6,060 nucleotides of DNA. Origin: Bacillota bacterium. GTDB lineage: Bacteria; Bacillota; Bacilli; Alicyclobacillales; SLC66. Numbering within the stretch: the stretch's first letter is position 1; each line of letters starts with the position of its first letter. Under the pieces are notes generated by a model. That model made no database searches. It had not been told where the DNA came from and saw only the letters and a program-made list of their open reading frames with translations. Below, one piece after another: positions 1 to 6,060 of the stretch. The DNA lies in the NCBI GenBank assembly GCA_021846145.1, contig JAJZCJ010000201.1, positions 1 to 6,060 on the forward strand. Reading direction: 5' to 3'. The position numbers and the translations under genes are program-made.

Positions 1-1
1 G

Positions 2-469
2 GTAAAGGAGTTGCAGCAGCAACGGGTCGAGGTGCGCGTGTGTGAAAAAGGGCAGGAAATTTTACGCAGGCAAGGCTTCGACATCGCGTCTCCCGGTACT
101 TCTGGATATGGTCAGGTGTGTGCCGCTACTGAAAGTGATTATGCGACCGAATTTCTTGATTATATTTTGGCTGTAAAAGTGGTGTCATCTCTCGAAGAGG
201 GAATCGAACACATCCAAAACTATGGTACCCGCCACTCAGAAGCGATCGTGACAGAAGATGCAAGCCGTGCTGACCAGTTTTTACGCAACGTCGACGCAGC
301 GGCTGTGTATCACAATGCTTCCACTCGTTTTACAGATGGGTTTGAATTCGGGTTTGGAGCGGAAATCGGCATCTCCACACAGAAATTACACGCGCGCGGC
401 CCGATGGGATTGCGGGAGATTACGAGCTATAAGTATCTGATTCGCGGTGATGGACATATACGCAAATAA
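2..469 (+). CDS. proA: Gamma-glutamyl phosphate reductase ProA, C-terminal part (5' end outside window)
   Basis: Catalyses the NADPH-dependent reduction of L-glutamyl 5-phosphate to glutamate 5-semialdehyde, the second step of proline synthesis, in the cytoplasm. The reading frame is open from base 2, and the codons before the internal TTG at 11 fit the family, so the gene enters from the left; about 155 residues of a usual 415 or so are visible. Diagnostic C-terminal stretches are the NASTRFTDG segment (near 313-350), [22 protein letters not shown] (353-412), and a terminal GDGHIR before the TAA at 467-469. The catalytic cysteine (NAC motif) of the family lies upstream of this window and cannot be checked. 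proB is often adjacent in Bacillota but is not visible here. The 3' end overlaps lipL by 20 bases. Identification is firm from the C-terminal motifs; whether the gene is intact is unknown. Confidence 0.95.
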   Translation, partial: VKELQQQRVEVRVCEKGQEILRRQGFDIASPGTSGYGQVCAATESDYATEFLDYILAVKVVSSLEEGIEHIQNYGTRHSEAIVTEDASRADQFLRNVDAAAVYHNASTRFTDGFEFGFGAEIGISTQKLHARGPMGLREITSYKYLIRGDGHIRK

Positions 470-1271
470 TTGGGAAGTCACTTACCGTACAGGATTGCGA
501 GATTATCAGGAAAGCTTGTTACAAGCTTTCCTTGATCAAGAGGCGTTAATGCTATATAGCCGTGATCATCAAGTGCGGCTATTCCATGCTTGGCGTCATA
601 AACGAGGGTTTTTGGCAGGCTCAAGGGATGCCTCGCTTGCAGCATGGGACAATACGGTATTGTCGTTGAGAAAAGATGGTTTTTATGTTCTGGTGCGTCC
701 ATTTGGCGGACTGGCGATTCCTGTGGATTTTGGCGTACTCAATGTCACCCTAATCATCTCCGGGGAACCTTCCCTTGATGAAGCGTTTGATCAATTGGCA
801 CAGTGGCTCATCCAGTCGCTAGCCGTATATGGCAAGGTCAGCATTGGTGAAGTGGCAGGGAGCTATTGCCCCGGTCGTTATGATCTATCACTCAATGGGG
901 AGAAAATAGCGGGACTGGCTCAGCGCCGAGCTAAGGGGGTAGTGGCTGTCAGCGCTTTTATTAACCTTTATCCTGCAACGTATGCGCGAGCCAAGCTGGT
1001 TCAGGATTTGTACCTAAGCGAACAGCAGTCGGGGCACACCCAGCTTTCATGGTTACCCCACATACACACCTCAACGGTCAGTGATTTGGTCAGTATTTGT
1101 CATGACCAACAACTGTATGATCCTCATTATTTCCTTTCCTTACTTCACTCTGTTCATCCACTGCATGATGATGGCGTAGATACAGAGCAGATGATTTTGC
1201 GTCATTATGAGGAAGCAATCCACCGTCTACAAACACAAAGAAATCTTAAAGAATGGGTGCCGTTTCAATAA
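450..1271 (+). CDS. lipL: Octanoyl-[GcvH]:protein N-octanoyltransferase LipL
   Basis: Member of the biotin/lipoate ligase (BPL_LplA_LipB) fold. LipL moves octanoyl groups from GcvH to the E2 subunits of 2-oxoacid dehydrogenases, via an acyl-cysteine intermediate. About 273 residues, close to Bacillus LipL. Visible marks, numbered from the [25 protein letters not shown] (about 80-101, the substrate-pocket GG); [14 protein letters not shown] with the presumed nucleophile Cys140; and the lysine-bearing [11 protein letters not shown] (Lys152). The SYCPG-YDLS form matches LipL rather than LipM or LplA. The start is uncertain: ATG 450 directly follows a GTG at 447 in the same frame, and both lie inside proA. 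No good Shine-Dalgarno sequence sits at normal spacing; the nearest purine run, GGGAG at 414-418, is about 30 bases upstream. This suggests translational coupling to proA. A TTG at 495 is a less likely start, because the WEV segment near residue 8 seems to align with the N-terminus of known LipL. Confidence 0.88.
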   Translation: MDIYANNWEVTYRTGLRDYQESLLQAFLDQEALMLYSRDHQVRLFHAWRHKRGFLAGSRDASLAAWDNTVLSLRKDGFYVLVRPFGGLAIPVDFGVLNVTLIISGEPSLDEAFDQLAQWLIQSLAVYGKVSIGEVAGSYCPGRYDLSLNGEKIAGLAQRRAKGVVAVSAFINLYPATYARAKLVQDLYLSEQQSGHTQLSWLPHIHTSTVSDLVSICHDQQLYDPHYFLSLLHSVHPLHDDGVDTEQMILRHYEEAIHRLQTQRNLKEWVPFQ

Positions 1272-1298
1272 AAAAGCTGCCGAAGCGATCGGCAGCTT
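1268..1298 (-). terminator. Intrinsic terminator of the M20 peptidase gene
   Basis: A 10-bp perfect stem (1274-1283 with 1289-1298; core AAGCTGCCG/CGGCAGCTT) with a 5-base loop. Read on the minus strand, it is followed at once by six T (bases 1275-1270), the standard Rho-independent form. It lies 24 bases after the minus-strand peptidase stop. The T-tract overlaps the lipL stop codon (1269-1271). On the plus strand the hairpin is followed by GAATCATACG, with no T-run, so it would end lipL transcripts less well, although the A-rich left flank may still help. Confidence 0.88.
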
Positions 1299-1321
1299 GA
1301 ATCATACGTGGATTACTATTA

Positions 1322-2698
1322 CTATACGCGCTCTAGGTGTGTGTAATAGTAGATAAGCGCGCGCAGTCCTTTATCAAAGTTATCAAGTGAAAAATGTTCA
1401 TTAGGGGCATGGAAATTTTCACTTGGCAAGCTGAATCCCATTAATACCACAGGCAGCTTGAGAAGCCGATCAAAAGCCTCCACAATCGGGATGGATCCTC
1501 CCATGCGCATGAAGTGTGGCTCGACATCATAAGCAAACTGATACGCTTCCACTGCTGTTTGAATCGCTGGTTGATGAAAGTCTGCAATAAAGGCTCTGGC
1601 GTGGTCAGTTTTTGTTACGGTCACGGTGACGCCTTTTGGCTGATGAAATTTGATATGCGTGTCGATGAGATCGAGAATTTTTAGTGGATCTTGATCATTT
1701 ACGAGTCGACAGGTAATTTTCGCATGCGCTTCTGACGGGGTGACTGTCTTAGACCCTTCACCTTGAAATCCACCATACACGCCGTTTAATTCTAGTGTGG
1801 GGCGGGCAGTTGTGCGTTCAATGGTAGTGTAGCCGGGCTCGCCCACTAATTCATCTAGTCCGAGGCTCTGCCTGTATGTGTTGTCGTCATACGGGAGTTT
1901 GGTGAGTTCAACTCGTTCTTCATCACTTAAAGGAACGACATCATCATAAAAACCATTCACTGCCACTTTGCCGTCTTGATCGTGCAGGGATGCCAATAGT
2001 TCTACCATGGCATGAAGTGCGTTTGGGACGGCACCGCCAAAAAGTCCAGAATGCAGGTCAGATTTTGCTCCCTGCACGTGCACTTCCATGCCACACAGCC
2101 CACGCAGTCCATAACAAATGGCAGGCTGGTTTGGGCCGATGATGGTGGTATCCGAAATTAGCAACACATCGGCGACGAGCAATTCTTTGTGTTGCGTAAT
2201 GAAAGGCTCAAGCTGGGGGCTGCCAATTTCCTCTTCTCCTTCAATGCAGAATTTGACGTTTACAGGGAGTGTTCCTTCAATTTTCAAGATGGTTTCTAGT
2301 GCTTTAATGTGTAGATAGGTGGGACCCTTGTCATCAGAGGCTCCTCTTGCATAAATTTTGTTGTCGCGAATGGTGGGATCAAAGGGGTCATTGTCCCACA
2401 AATTCAACGGATCGACAGGTTGCACATCATAATGTCCATATACTAATATGGTTGGTTTTCCAGGAGCATGCAGGTAGTCTCCATACACAATAGGATGCCC
2501 ATCTGTTGGAAATATGTGTACGTGCTCCATGCCTGCCAATGTCAGTGCTTCCGCAAGGAATTGTGCAGCGATTGCTACATCCTCTTTATGTACAGACAAG
2601 GCGCTGATGCTTGGAATGCGAAGAAGTCCTATCAGTTCATCTAAATGACGTTGTCGTTCTGTTTGTAAGTGTGTTTCAAAACGTGGTTCGATCGACAT
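1322..2698 (-). CDS. M20-family dipeptidase / zinc metallopeptidase
   Basis: Predicted cytoplasmic di-zinc exopeptidase of the ArgE/DapE/CPG2/carnosinase family, in the roughly 450-residue dipeptidase group that acts on short peptides; the exact substrate cannot be read from sequence. Of several possible starts, ATG 2698 is preferred: it lies 8 bases after an AAGGGGG ribosome site and gives 458 residues, the usual size. An upstream reading from 2845 would add 49 residues that look like translated promoter DNA. All expected catalytic positions are present (numbering from 2698): YGHYD with metal His89 and Asp91; ARGASDDKG with bridging Asp122; EGEEEIGS with base Glu156 and metal Glu157; metal Asp183 (ISDTT); lid/dimer His216 in SDLHSG; metal His430 in ENFHAPNE. 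There is no signal peptide. The gene is convergent with lipL and divergent from ispG, so it is probably monocistronic. It ends in four in-frame stop codons in a row. Confidence 0.93.
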   Translation of the reverse strand: MSIEPRFETHLQTERQRHLDELIGLLRIPSISALSVHKEDVAIAAQFLAEALTLAGMEHVHIFPTDGHPIVYGDYLHAPGKPTILVYGHYDVQPVDPLNLWDNDPFDPTIRDNKIYARGASDDKGPTYLHIKALETILKIEGTLPVNVKFCIEGEEEIGSPQLEPFITQHKELLVADVLLISDTTIIGPNQPAICYGLRGLCGMEVHVQGAKSDLHSGLFGGAVPNALHAMVELLASLHDQDGKVAVNGFYDDVVPLSDEERVELTKLPYDDNTYRQSLGLDELVGEPGYTTIERTTARPTLELNGVYGGFQGEGSKTVTPSEAHAKITCRLVNDQDPLKILDLIDTHIKFHQPKGVTVTVTKTDHARAFIADFHQPAIQTAVEAYQFAYDVEPHFMRMGGSIPIVEAFDRLLKLPVVLMGFSLPSENFHAPNEHFSLDNFDKGLRALIYYYTHLERV

Positions 2699-2706
2699 GA
2701 TCATTG

Positions 2707-2712
2707 CCCCCT
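2707..2712 (-). promoter_or_regulatory. Ribosome binding site that fixes the M20 peptidase start
   Basis: On the minus strand AGGGGG (part of a GAAAAAGGGGG purine run) sits 8 bases before ATG 2698 and only 2 bases before the alternative in-frame ATG at 2704. The spacing favours 2698 and argues strongly against the distant start at 2845. Confidence 0.8.
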
Positions 2713-2720
2713 TTTTCACA

Positions 2721-2749
2721 TTGACAATAGTTGCTCTTCTATTTATACC
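2721..2749 (+). promoter_or_regulatory. Candidate upstream ispG promoter, overlapping the peptidase promoter
   Basis: Plus strand: a perfect -35 TTGACA (2721-2726), a 17-base spacer, then TATACC (2744-2749; four of six). A start near 2756 would give a leader of about 107 bases to ispG. Its -10 is the complement of the peptidase -10, so the two polymerase sites would exclude each other. The weak -10 makes this uncertain. Confidence 0.4.
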
Positions 2750-2770
2750 ATCCTTCCCATGAACTAACCA
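2742..2770 (-). promoter_or_regulatory. Candidate sigma-A promoter of the M20 peptidase gene (extended -10)
   Basis: Minus strand: TGGTATAAA at 2750-2742 gives an extended -10 (TG-N-TATAAA, five of six matches in the hexamer). The -35 position 17 bases upstream (TGGTTA, 2770-2765) matches only three of six, so the promoter would rely on the extended -10. Transcription would begin near 2735, leaving a leader of about 37 bases before ATG 2698. The call rests on pattern only. Confidence 0.55.
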
Positions 2771-2804
2771 CACCATCATGTTAAAAGGAATTGAGCAAGT
2801 GGCG

Positions 2805-2813
2805 TGGTATAAT
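2805..2813 (+). promoter_or_regulatory. ispG-proximal promoter (extended -10)
   Basis: TGGTATAAT: a consensus TATAAT at 2808-2813 with the TG of an extended -10 at 2805-2806. No good -35 lies at 16-18 bases. TTGAGC at 2791 is only 11 bases away, too close to serve. Transcription starting near 2820 would give a leader of about 43 bases before ispG ATG 2863. Confidence 0.65.
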
Positions 2814-2862
2814 GAAGTAACTAATTTAACTCGAAAAGTCATCATGCGAGAGGGGCAAGCGG

Positions 2863-3951
2863 ATGTTTACGCGCAATCAGACTCGACCAGTCAAAGTCGG
2901 CAATTTGATCATTGGTGGCAATGATCAGGTGTATATACAAAGTATGACGACGACAAAAACTGCCGATGTGGCAGCGACAGTCGCGCAAATTTCGCGACTT
3001 GAGGCAGCAGGAGTGGACCTTGTGCGAGTGACCGTCAATTCGTTGGAGGCAGCGCAGGCGATTCGTGAGATCAAGTCAGCCATGCACGTTCCACTTGTTG
3101 CGGATATCCACTTTGATTATCGACTAGCGCTTGCCGCGATTGAAAATGGCGTGGACAAAATCCGCATTAACCCTGGGAATATTGGCAAACGGGATCGTGT
3201 GGAGGCAGTCGTTAAAGCCTGTAAAGCACGCGGCATTCCGATTCGCATTGGCGTCAATTCTGGTTCCATCGAGCGTCACATATTAGAGCGCTATGGCTAT
3301 CCGACAGCCGAGGGCATGCTTGAGAGTGCACTTCACCACATTCGCATCTTGGAGGAACTTGATTTTTACGACATCATCGTCTCAATGAAGGCGTCTAATG
3401 TGCCACTTGCGATTGAGGCGTATCGACTGGCGGCAGAGAGTTTTCATTATCCACTGCATTTAGGAATCACTGAATCCGGCGCGCTATTTAGCGGCACGAT
3501 CAAGAGCGCGGCGGGACTGGGCACGCTTTTGTCGATGGGAATAGGCAATACGATTCGCGTTTCACTGTCTGCTGATCCAGTCGAAGAGGTGAAAGTGGCT
3601 AAATCGCTGTTGAAGACATTTGGCATCATTGCCAATGCGGTGACACTGGTATCATGCCCCACTTGCGGACGGATCGATATTGATCTGATTGCTATTGCTA
3701 ACGACATTGAAGCTTATGTGGAAAATATCCGTGCCCCCATCAAGGTATCTGTATTGGGATGTGCGGTTAATGGGCCAGGTGAAGCGCGGGAAGCAGATAT
3801 TGGCATCGCTGGAGCCAAAGGGGAAGGATTGCTTTTTCGACATGGAGAAATCGTTCGAAAAATTCCGGAACAGGATCTAGTTAGTGAATTGAAAAAAGAA
3901 ATCGATGTGATGGCGGAACGCTTTGCTAGGACGGGTTCCATTGATGAATGA
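2863..3951 (+). CDS. ispG: 4-hydroxy-3-methylbut-2-en-1-yl diphosphate synthase IspG (GcpE)
   Basis: Converts 2-C-methyl-D-erythritol 2,4-cyclodiphosphate to HMBPP, the penultimate step of the MEP isoprenoid pathway, using a [4Fe-4S] cluster and reduced flavodoxin or ferredoxin. 362 residues, the usual length of the short bacterial form. Family signs in order: [11 protein letters not shown] (23-33); [11 protein letters not shown] (79-89) and [10 protein letters not shown] (99-108) of the TIM-barrel domain; IRIGVNSGS (127-135); GITESG (201-206); then the C-terminal cluster domain with Cys265 and Cys268 (SCPTCGR), Cys300 ([11 protein letters not shown]) and the fourth ligand Glu307. All four cluster ligands are present, so the enzyme should be active. 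The start is supported by AGAGGGG (2849-2855), with 7 bases before the ATG. It stands apart from other MEP genes, is divergent from the M20 peptidase gene, and its TGA overlaps a direct repeat described separately. Confidence 0.97.
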   Translation: MFTRNQTRPVKVGNLIIGGNDQVYIQSMTTTKTADVAATVAQISRLEAAGVDLVRVTVNSLEAAQAIREIKSAMHVPLVADIHFDYRLALAAIENGVDKIRINPGNIGKRDRVEAVVKACKARGIPIRIGVNSGSIERHILERYGYPTAEGMLESALHHIRILEELDFYDIIVSMKASNVPLAIEAYRLAAESFHYPLHLGITESGALFSGTIKSAAGLGTLLSMGIGNTIRVSLSADPVEEVKVAKSLLKTFGIIANAVTLVSCPTCGRIDIDLIAIANDIEAYVENIRAPIKVSVLGCAVNGPGEAREADIGIAGAKGEGLLFRHGEIVRKIPEQDLVSELKKEIDVMAERFARTGSIDE

Positions 3952-3968
3952 TAGCAGCAAGATATGAT
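3941..3968 (+). promoter_or_regulatory. Candidate promoter of the iron-dependent alcohol dehydrogenase gene
   Basis: TTGATG (3941-3946; four of six to the -35 consensus), a 16-base spacer, then TATGAT (3963-3968; five of six to the -10). The -35 lies in the last codons of ispG. Transcription would start near 3975, about 55 bases before the start codon. No terminator hairpin is evident after ispG, so read-through from ispG is also likely. Confidence 0.4.
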
Positions 3969-4005
3969 AGCAGTGAACATAGGAAAAATGGTACAGTGAT
4001 AACAG
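3948..4005 (+). repeat. Short direct repeat ATGATAGCAG, two exact copies and one degenerate
   Basis: ATGATAGCAG occurs at 3948-3957 and 3964-3973 (start-to-start 16). A looser copy, GTGATAACAG (8 of 10), is at 3996-4005, 32 bases after the second, so all three sit on a 16-base grid. The first copy covers the ispG stop codon; the second contains most of the candidate -10. It could be a regulator-binding array or chance. Confidence 0.5.
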
Positions 4006-4029
4006 AAGTGAAAGGAGTAGTGAACGCAC

Positions 4030-5199
4030 ATGAATACATTTTCCTTTTGGAATCCCACCCATCTTTATTATGGGAAGGGGCAAATCGAAAGTCATCTGGC
4101 GAAACAGGTGAAAAAATATGGCAATCGAATTTTGTTGGTTTATGGTGGAGGCAGTATTAAAAAATCAGGACTTTACGATAAAGTGAAAAAATTATTGGCT
4201 GCGCAAACGGATCTACAATTGTTTGAGTTACCTGGAGTGGAACCTAATCCTCGTCTATCCACGGTACATAAAGGCATTGAAATCTGCCGCAAGGAAGAGA
4301 TTGATTTTCTTTTGGCCGTCGGTGGCGGATCCGTGATTGATGCGACCAAAGCGATCGCCTCCGGCGTAAAGTATGAGGGGGATGTGTGGGACTTTTATGT
4401 CACACATAAACGCCCCACAGAAGCATTGCCTTTTGGTACGATCCTGACACTTGCCGCAACAGGGTCAGAAATGAATTCTGGTGGCGTAATCACCAATTGG
4501 GAAACTAATGAAAAAATGGGTTCTGGATCACCGACTACTTTTCCTCGATTTTCATTTTGTGATCCAGAAAACACGTTTACGGTACCTCTGAATCAAACAA
4601 CAAATGGCATTGTAGACACCATGGTTCATGTCATGGAAGAATATTTTTCGCATACGCCTAATACGCCGTTGCAAGAGCGGTTGTGTGAGTCGGTGCTGTC
4701 AACTGTGATGGAGGCGGCCCCGAAGGCGCTTGCTAACCCCGCTGATTATGAGGCGCGTGAAACGCTCATGTATTGTGGCACGATGGCTTTGAATGGCATG
4801 ATTTCGATGGGCATGACCGGTGACTGGGCCACACATGGTATCGAACATGAAGTGAGCGCTATTTATGATATACCTCACGGTGGAGGACTAGCGATCATTT
4901 TCCCAAATTGGGCTAGGTATGTGCTAGATGCAGGCACGAAACGTTTTTATCAATTTGCAGTGCGAGTCATGCATGTAGATCCGGTAGGGAAATCGGAACG
5001 TCAAGTGGCAGAAGAAGGCATCGACGCATTGCGCGCGTTTTTTGATTCGATCGGAGCACCAAAAACGCTGGGTGATTACGGCATTGATGGGGAAAACCTC
5101 GATAAAATGGCACAGCATGCGGTGCAACGCGGGGCGATTGGCGGCTACAAAGTGCTGCAAAAAGAAGATGTCGAAACAATTTTGCGGATGTGTTTATAA
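4030..5199 (+). CDS. Iron-containing alcohol/aldehyde dehydrogenase (YqhD/BdhA type)
   Basis: Group III (Fe/Zn) alcohol dehydrogenase, in the NAD(P)H-dependent butanol dehydrogenase/YqhD branch that usually reduces aldehydes to alcohols in the cytoplasm. 389 residues, as usual for the family. An N-terminal nucleotide-binding domain carries the [13 protein letters not shown] segment (38-50; a Gly-Gly-Gly-Ser as in NADPH-dependent members) and [15 protein letters not shown] (96-110). The metal site in the helical C-terminal domain is complete: Asp196 and His200 (NGIVDTMVH), His269 (WATHG) and His283 (IPHGGG), with the nearby conserved His273. Start ATG 4030 follows AAAGGAG (4011-4017) at a somewhat long 12 bases. 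A GTG at 4020 is out of frame. The gene is downstream of ispG with a candidate promoter of its own and is followed by a terminator. NADPH preference and physiological substrate (butanal, methylglyoxal or other) are inferred from family resemblance. Confidence 0.93.
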   Translation: MNTFSFWNPTHLYYGKGQIESHLAKQVKKYGNRILLVYGGGSIKKSGLYDKVKKLLAAQTDLQLFELPGVEPNPRLSTVHKGIEICRKEEIDFLLAVGGGSVIDATKAIASGVKYEGDVWDFYVTHKRPTEALPFGTILTLAATGSEMNSGGVITNWETNEKMGSGSPTTFPRFSFCDPENTFTVPLNQTTNGIVDTMVHVMEEYFSHTPNTPLQERLCESVLSTVMEAAPKALANPADYEARETLMYCGTMALNGMISMGMTGDWATHGIEHEVSAIYDIPHGGGLAIIFPNWARYVLDAGTKRFYQFAVRVMHVDPVGKSERQVAEEGIDALRAFFDSIGAPKTLGDYGIDGENLDKMAQHAVQRGAIGGYKVLQKEDVETILRMCL

Positions 5200-5218
5200 A
5201 GTAAGTATCCAAAGTAGA

Positions 5219-5262
5219 ACGCGGCGGGTGAATTGATCACGCCGCCGCGTATTATTACTTTT
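5219..5262 (+). terminator. Intrinsic terminator after the alcohol dehydrogenase
   Basis: A GC-rich 9-bp stem, ACGCGGCGG (5219-5227) with CCGCCGCGT (5242-5250), can be lengthened by GTGA/TCAC inner pairs around a single bulged G. On the plus strand it is followed by ATTATTACTTTT, a moderate T-tract. On the minus strand the following bases are not T-rich, so it mainly serves the dehydrogenase. The T-tract runs over the stop codon (5257-5255) of the convergent small gene. Confidence 0.78.
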
Positions 5263-5611
5263 CCCGTGCGTGATTTTCTTCTGTAGCTGAGTGGTGAAGA
5301 AGCTCTTGAATTGGTTCAGCATCGGGTTGTGTGCGAAATAAAATATTCAAGTCGTTGATTCGGCTGGCGAGATCAGATACTTGCGACATAATGGAAAGAG
5401 ACTTATCCCAGTCTTCTTCGTGGTGAAGATTTTGCTGTAATGCTTCAATTTCTGATTCAAAACGAGCAATTTTACCGGGAATACGTCCACGCATGATTTC
5501 CCATTTTTCTAAAATGGATGTACGTTCATTCAAGCTGTAATCGTGCCATTCTTTTCCGAGGTAAGGAACTTCAATCCCTAATCGTTCTTCGTACATAAAT
5601 ATTTCTTCCAT
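5255..5611 (-). CDS. Small uncharacterised, probably helical/coiled-coil protein
   Basis: I do not recognise a named function. Starting at ATG 5611, the protein is 118 residues, charged and hydrophilic, with no signal peptide or membrane segment and no cysteines. The N-terminus is a compact motif, YEERLGIEVPYLGKEW (about 6-21), then a Glu-rich region (about 28-60, including LEKWEIMRGRIPGKIARFESEIEALQQNL split over two helices) with heptad-like hydrophobic spacing. Next is SDLASRINDLNILFR (about 79-93) and a polar tail. Codon use and the strong ribosome site indicate a real gene. An in-frame ATG at 5617 would add two residues but sits only 3 bases from AAGGAGG, so 5611 is preferred. It is convergent with the dehydrogenase and divergent from the small transporter gene. 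A cytoplasmic scaffold or regulatory partner is possible, but there is no direct evidence for it. Confidence 0.8.
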   Translation of the reverse strand: MEEIFMYEERLGIEVPYLGKEWHDYSLNERTSILEKWEIMRGRIPGKIARFESEIEALQQNLHHEEDWDKSLSIMSQVSDLASRINDLNILFRTQPDAEPIQELLHHSATEENHAREK

Positions 5612-5620
5612 GCGCATACG

Positions 5621-5627
5621 CCTCCTT
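5621..5627 (-). promoter_or_regulatory. Strong ribosome binding site deciding the small-gene start
   Basis: A consensus AAGGAGG on the minus strand (5627-5621). It lies 9 bases before ATG 5611 and 3 bases before ATG 5617; the spacing favours 5611. I saw no convincing promoter for either gene in the rest of this divergent gap (5628-5737), which is AT-rich. Confidence 0.8.
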
Positions 5628-5737
5628 AGATAGAAGTATTAATCTGTTATTCATTACCTTAGCGTATCATTACATTGTGCGCAAGATGTTAATTGCGGCT
5701 TAATTATGAATTTTGCGAAATAAAGCGGGGTTAGCAA

Positions 5738-6060
5738 ATGATTATTTACGGTTTTGTGTTCATCAATGTAATATTGCTCGTCATCGGTCAGCTATTATTT
5801 AAGCTAGGACTTGATCGCATTGGGGCAGTTACGTTTACTAATTTGCTCAATGTATTTTTGTCTCCGTGGATTTGGGCGGGATTGATCTTGTATGTGATCG
5901 CTACGATATTATGGTTCGCCGCTTTATCCAGAGCTAATTTAAGTGCCGTGTATCCTCTGCAAAGTTTATCCTATCTTGTGGGTATTATTCTGTCTGTCGC
6001 GATTTTGCACGAATCTGTCACTCCGATTCGGTGGATTGGCACGCTTGTCATTCTCTTGGG
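5738..6060 (+). CDS. Small DMT/EamA-type membrane transporter, N-terminal part (3' end outside window)
   Basis: The frame is open from ATG 5738 to the right edge (107 full codons and two bases), so it has no stop in view. GCGGGG (5725-5730) lies 7 bases before the ATG. The protein is strongly hydrophobic, with about four helices: residues 2-22 (containing the conserved GQLLFKLG), 44-63, 69-90 and 97 to the edge. Gln18, Lys22, the YPL-SLSY segment (72-79) and Glu92 followed by RWIG fit the drug/metabolite transporter superfamily, in the small four-helix group that includes SMR pumps and ArnE/ArnF-like flippase subunits. The small size of these relatives (about 105-150 aa) means only a little may be missing, but a full ten-helix EamA protein cannot be excluded. 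The substrate is unknown: lipid-linked sugar, polyamine or drug export are all possible. If it is a short type it should work as a dimer in the cytoplasmic membrane. Confidence 0.85.
   Translation, partial: MIIYGFVFINVILLVIGQLLFKLGLDRIGAVTFTNLLNVFLSPWIWAGLILYVIATILWFAALSRANLSAVYPLQSLSYLVGIILSVAILHESVTPIRWIGTLVILL

Noticed and set aside
1314..1351. 9-bp inverted repeat TACTATTAC/GTAATAGTA around the peptidase stop
   Set aside because: It is AT-rich with a 20-base loop and is explained by Tyr codons on one side and the run of stop codons on the other; a much better terminator lies just beyond.
2791..2813. TTGAGC and TATAAT as a -35/-10 pair before ispG
   Set aside because: The spacer is only 11 bases, far from the 16-18 needed; the extended -10 explains the site without it.
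2699..2845. 49-residue N-terminal extension of the M20 peptidase from ATG 2845
   Set aside because: It translates the promoter region, has no ribosome site of its own, and makes the protein longer than the family; ATG 2698 has a well-spaced AAGGGGG.
3447..4095. Several overlapping minus-strand reading frames across the ispG 3' half and the dehydrogenase start
   Set aside because: They are antisense to well-supported genes, lack ribosome sites and match no recognisable family; they are by-products of coding bias.
4352..4359. GCGATCGC octamer, the HIP1-like palindrome known from cyanobacteria
   Set aside because: Only one copy was noticed and the gene content (LipL type, ribosome sites) points to Bacillota; a chance occurrence.
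4924..5236. Short reading frames on both strands within the 3' part of the dehydrogenase gene
   Set aside because: They lie in other frames of a gene with a complete metal site and show no start signals or recognisable protein features.

Overview
The window looks like ordinary chromosome from a moderate-GC member of the Bacillota, probably order Bacillales. Three things point that way: a LipL-type octanoyl amidotransferase, which belongs to the Bacillus lipoate assembly route; an IspG of the short bacterial type (362 aa); and purine-rich GGAGG-like ribosome binding sites throughout. No species can be named from the sequence alone.

Layout, left to right. (1) Plus strand: the 3' part of proA (proline synthesis) overlaps the start of lipL (lipoyl transfer from GcvH to E2 subunits), so the two are probably co-transcribed. 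(2) Minus strand, convergent with lipL: an M20-family dipeptidase/metallopeptidase. Its intrinsic terminator has a T-tract that runs across the lipL stop codon. (3) A divergent promoter region of about 165 bp (2699-2862) between the peptidase and ispG. (4) Plus strand: ispG (MEP isoprenoid pathway), then, after a 78-bp gap with a candidate promoter and a short direct repeat, an iron-dependent, probably NADPH-linked alcohol/aldehyde dehydrogenase of the YqhD/BdhA type. A GC-rich hairpin terminator follows. (5) Minus strand: a small protein of about 118 aa, predicted helical/coiled-coil, with no recognised function. (6) Plus strand, running off the right edge: a small DMT/EamA-type membrane transporter, cut after 107 codons.

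The genes are mostly independent housekeeping units (proline, lipoate, peptide turnover, isoprenoids, aldehyde detoxification or fermentation, small-molecule transport), arranged as convergent and divergent pairs. There is no sign of a mobile element, CRISPR array, RNA gene, phage or defence system, and nothing here makes a strong case for an undescribed system. The points most worth a second look are small-scale: the regulatory layout between the peptidase and ispG, a 16-bp-phased direct repeat before the dehydrogenase, four in-frame stop codons in a row ending the peptidase, and the unrecognised small protein.
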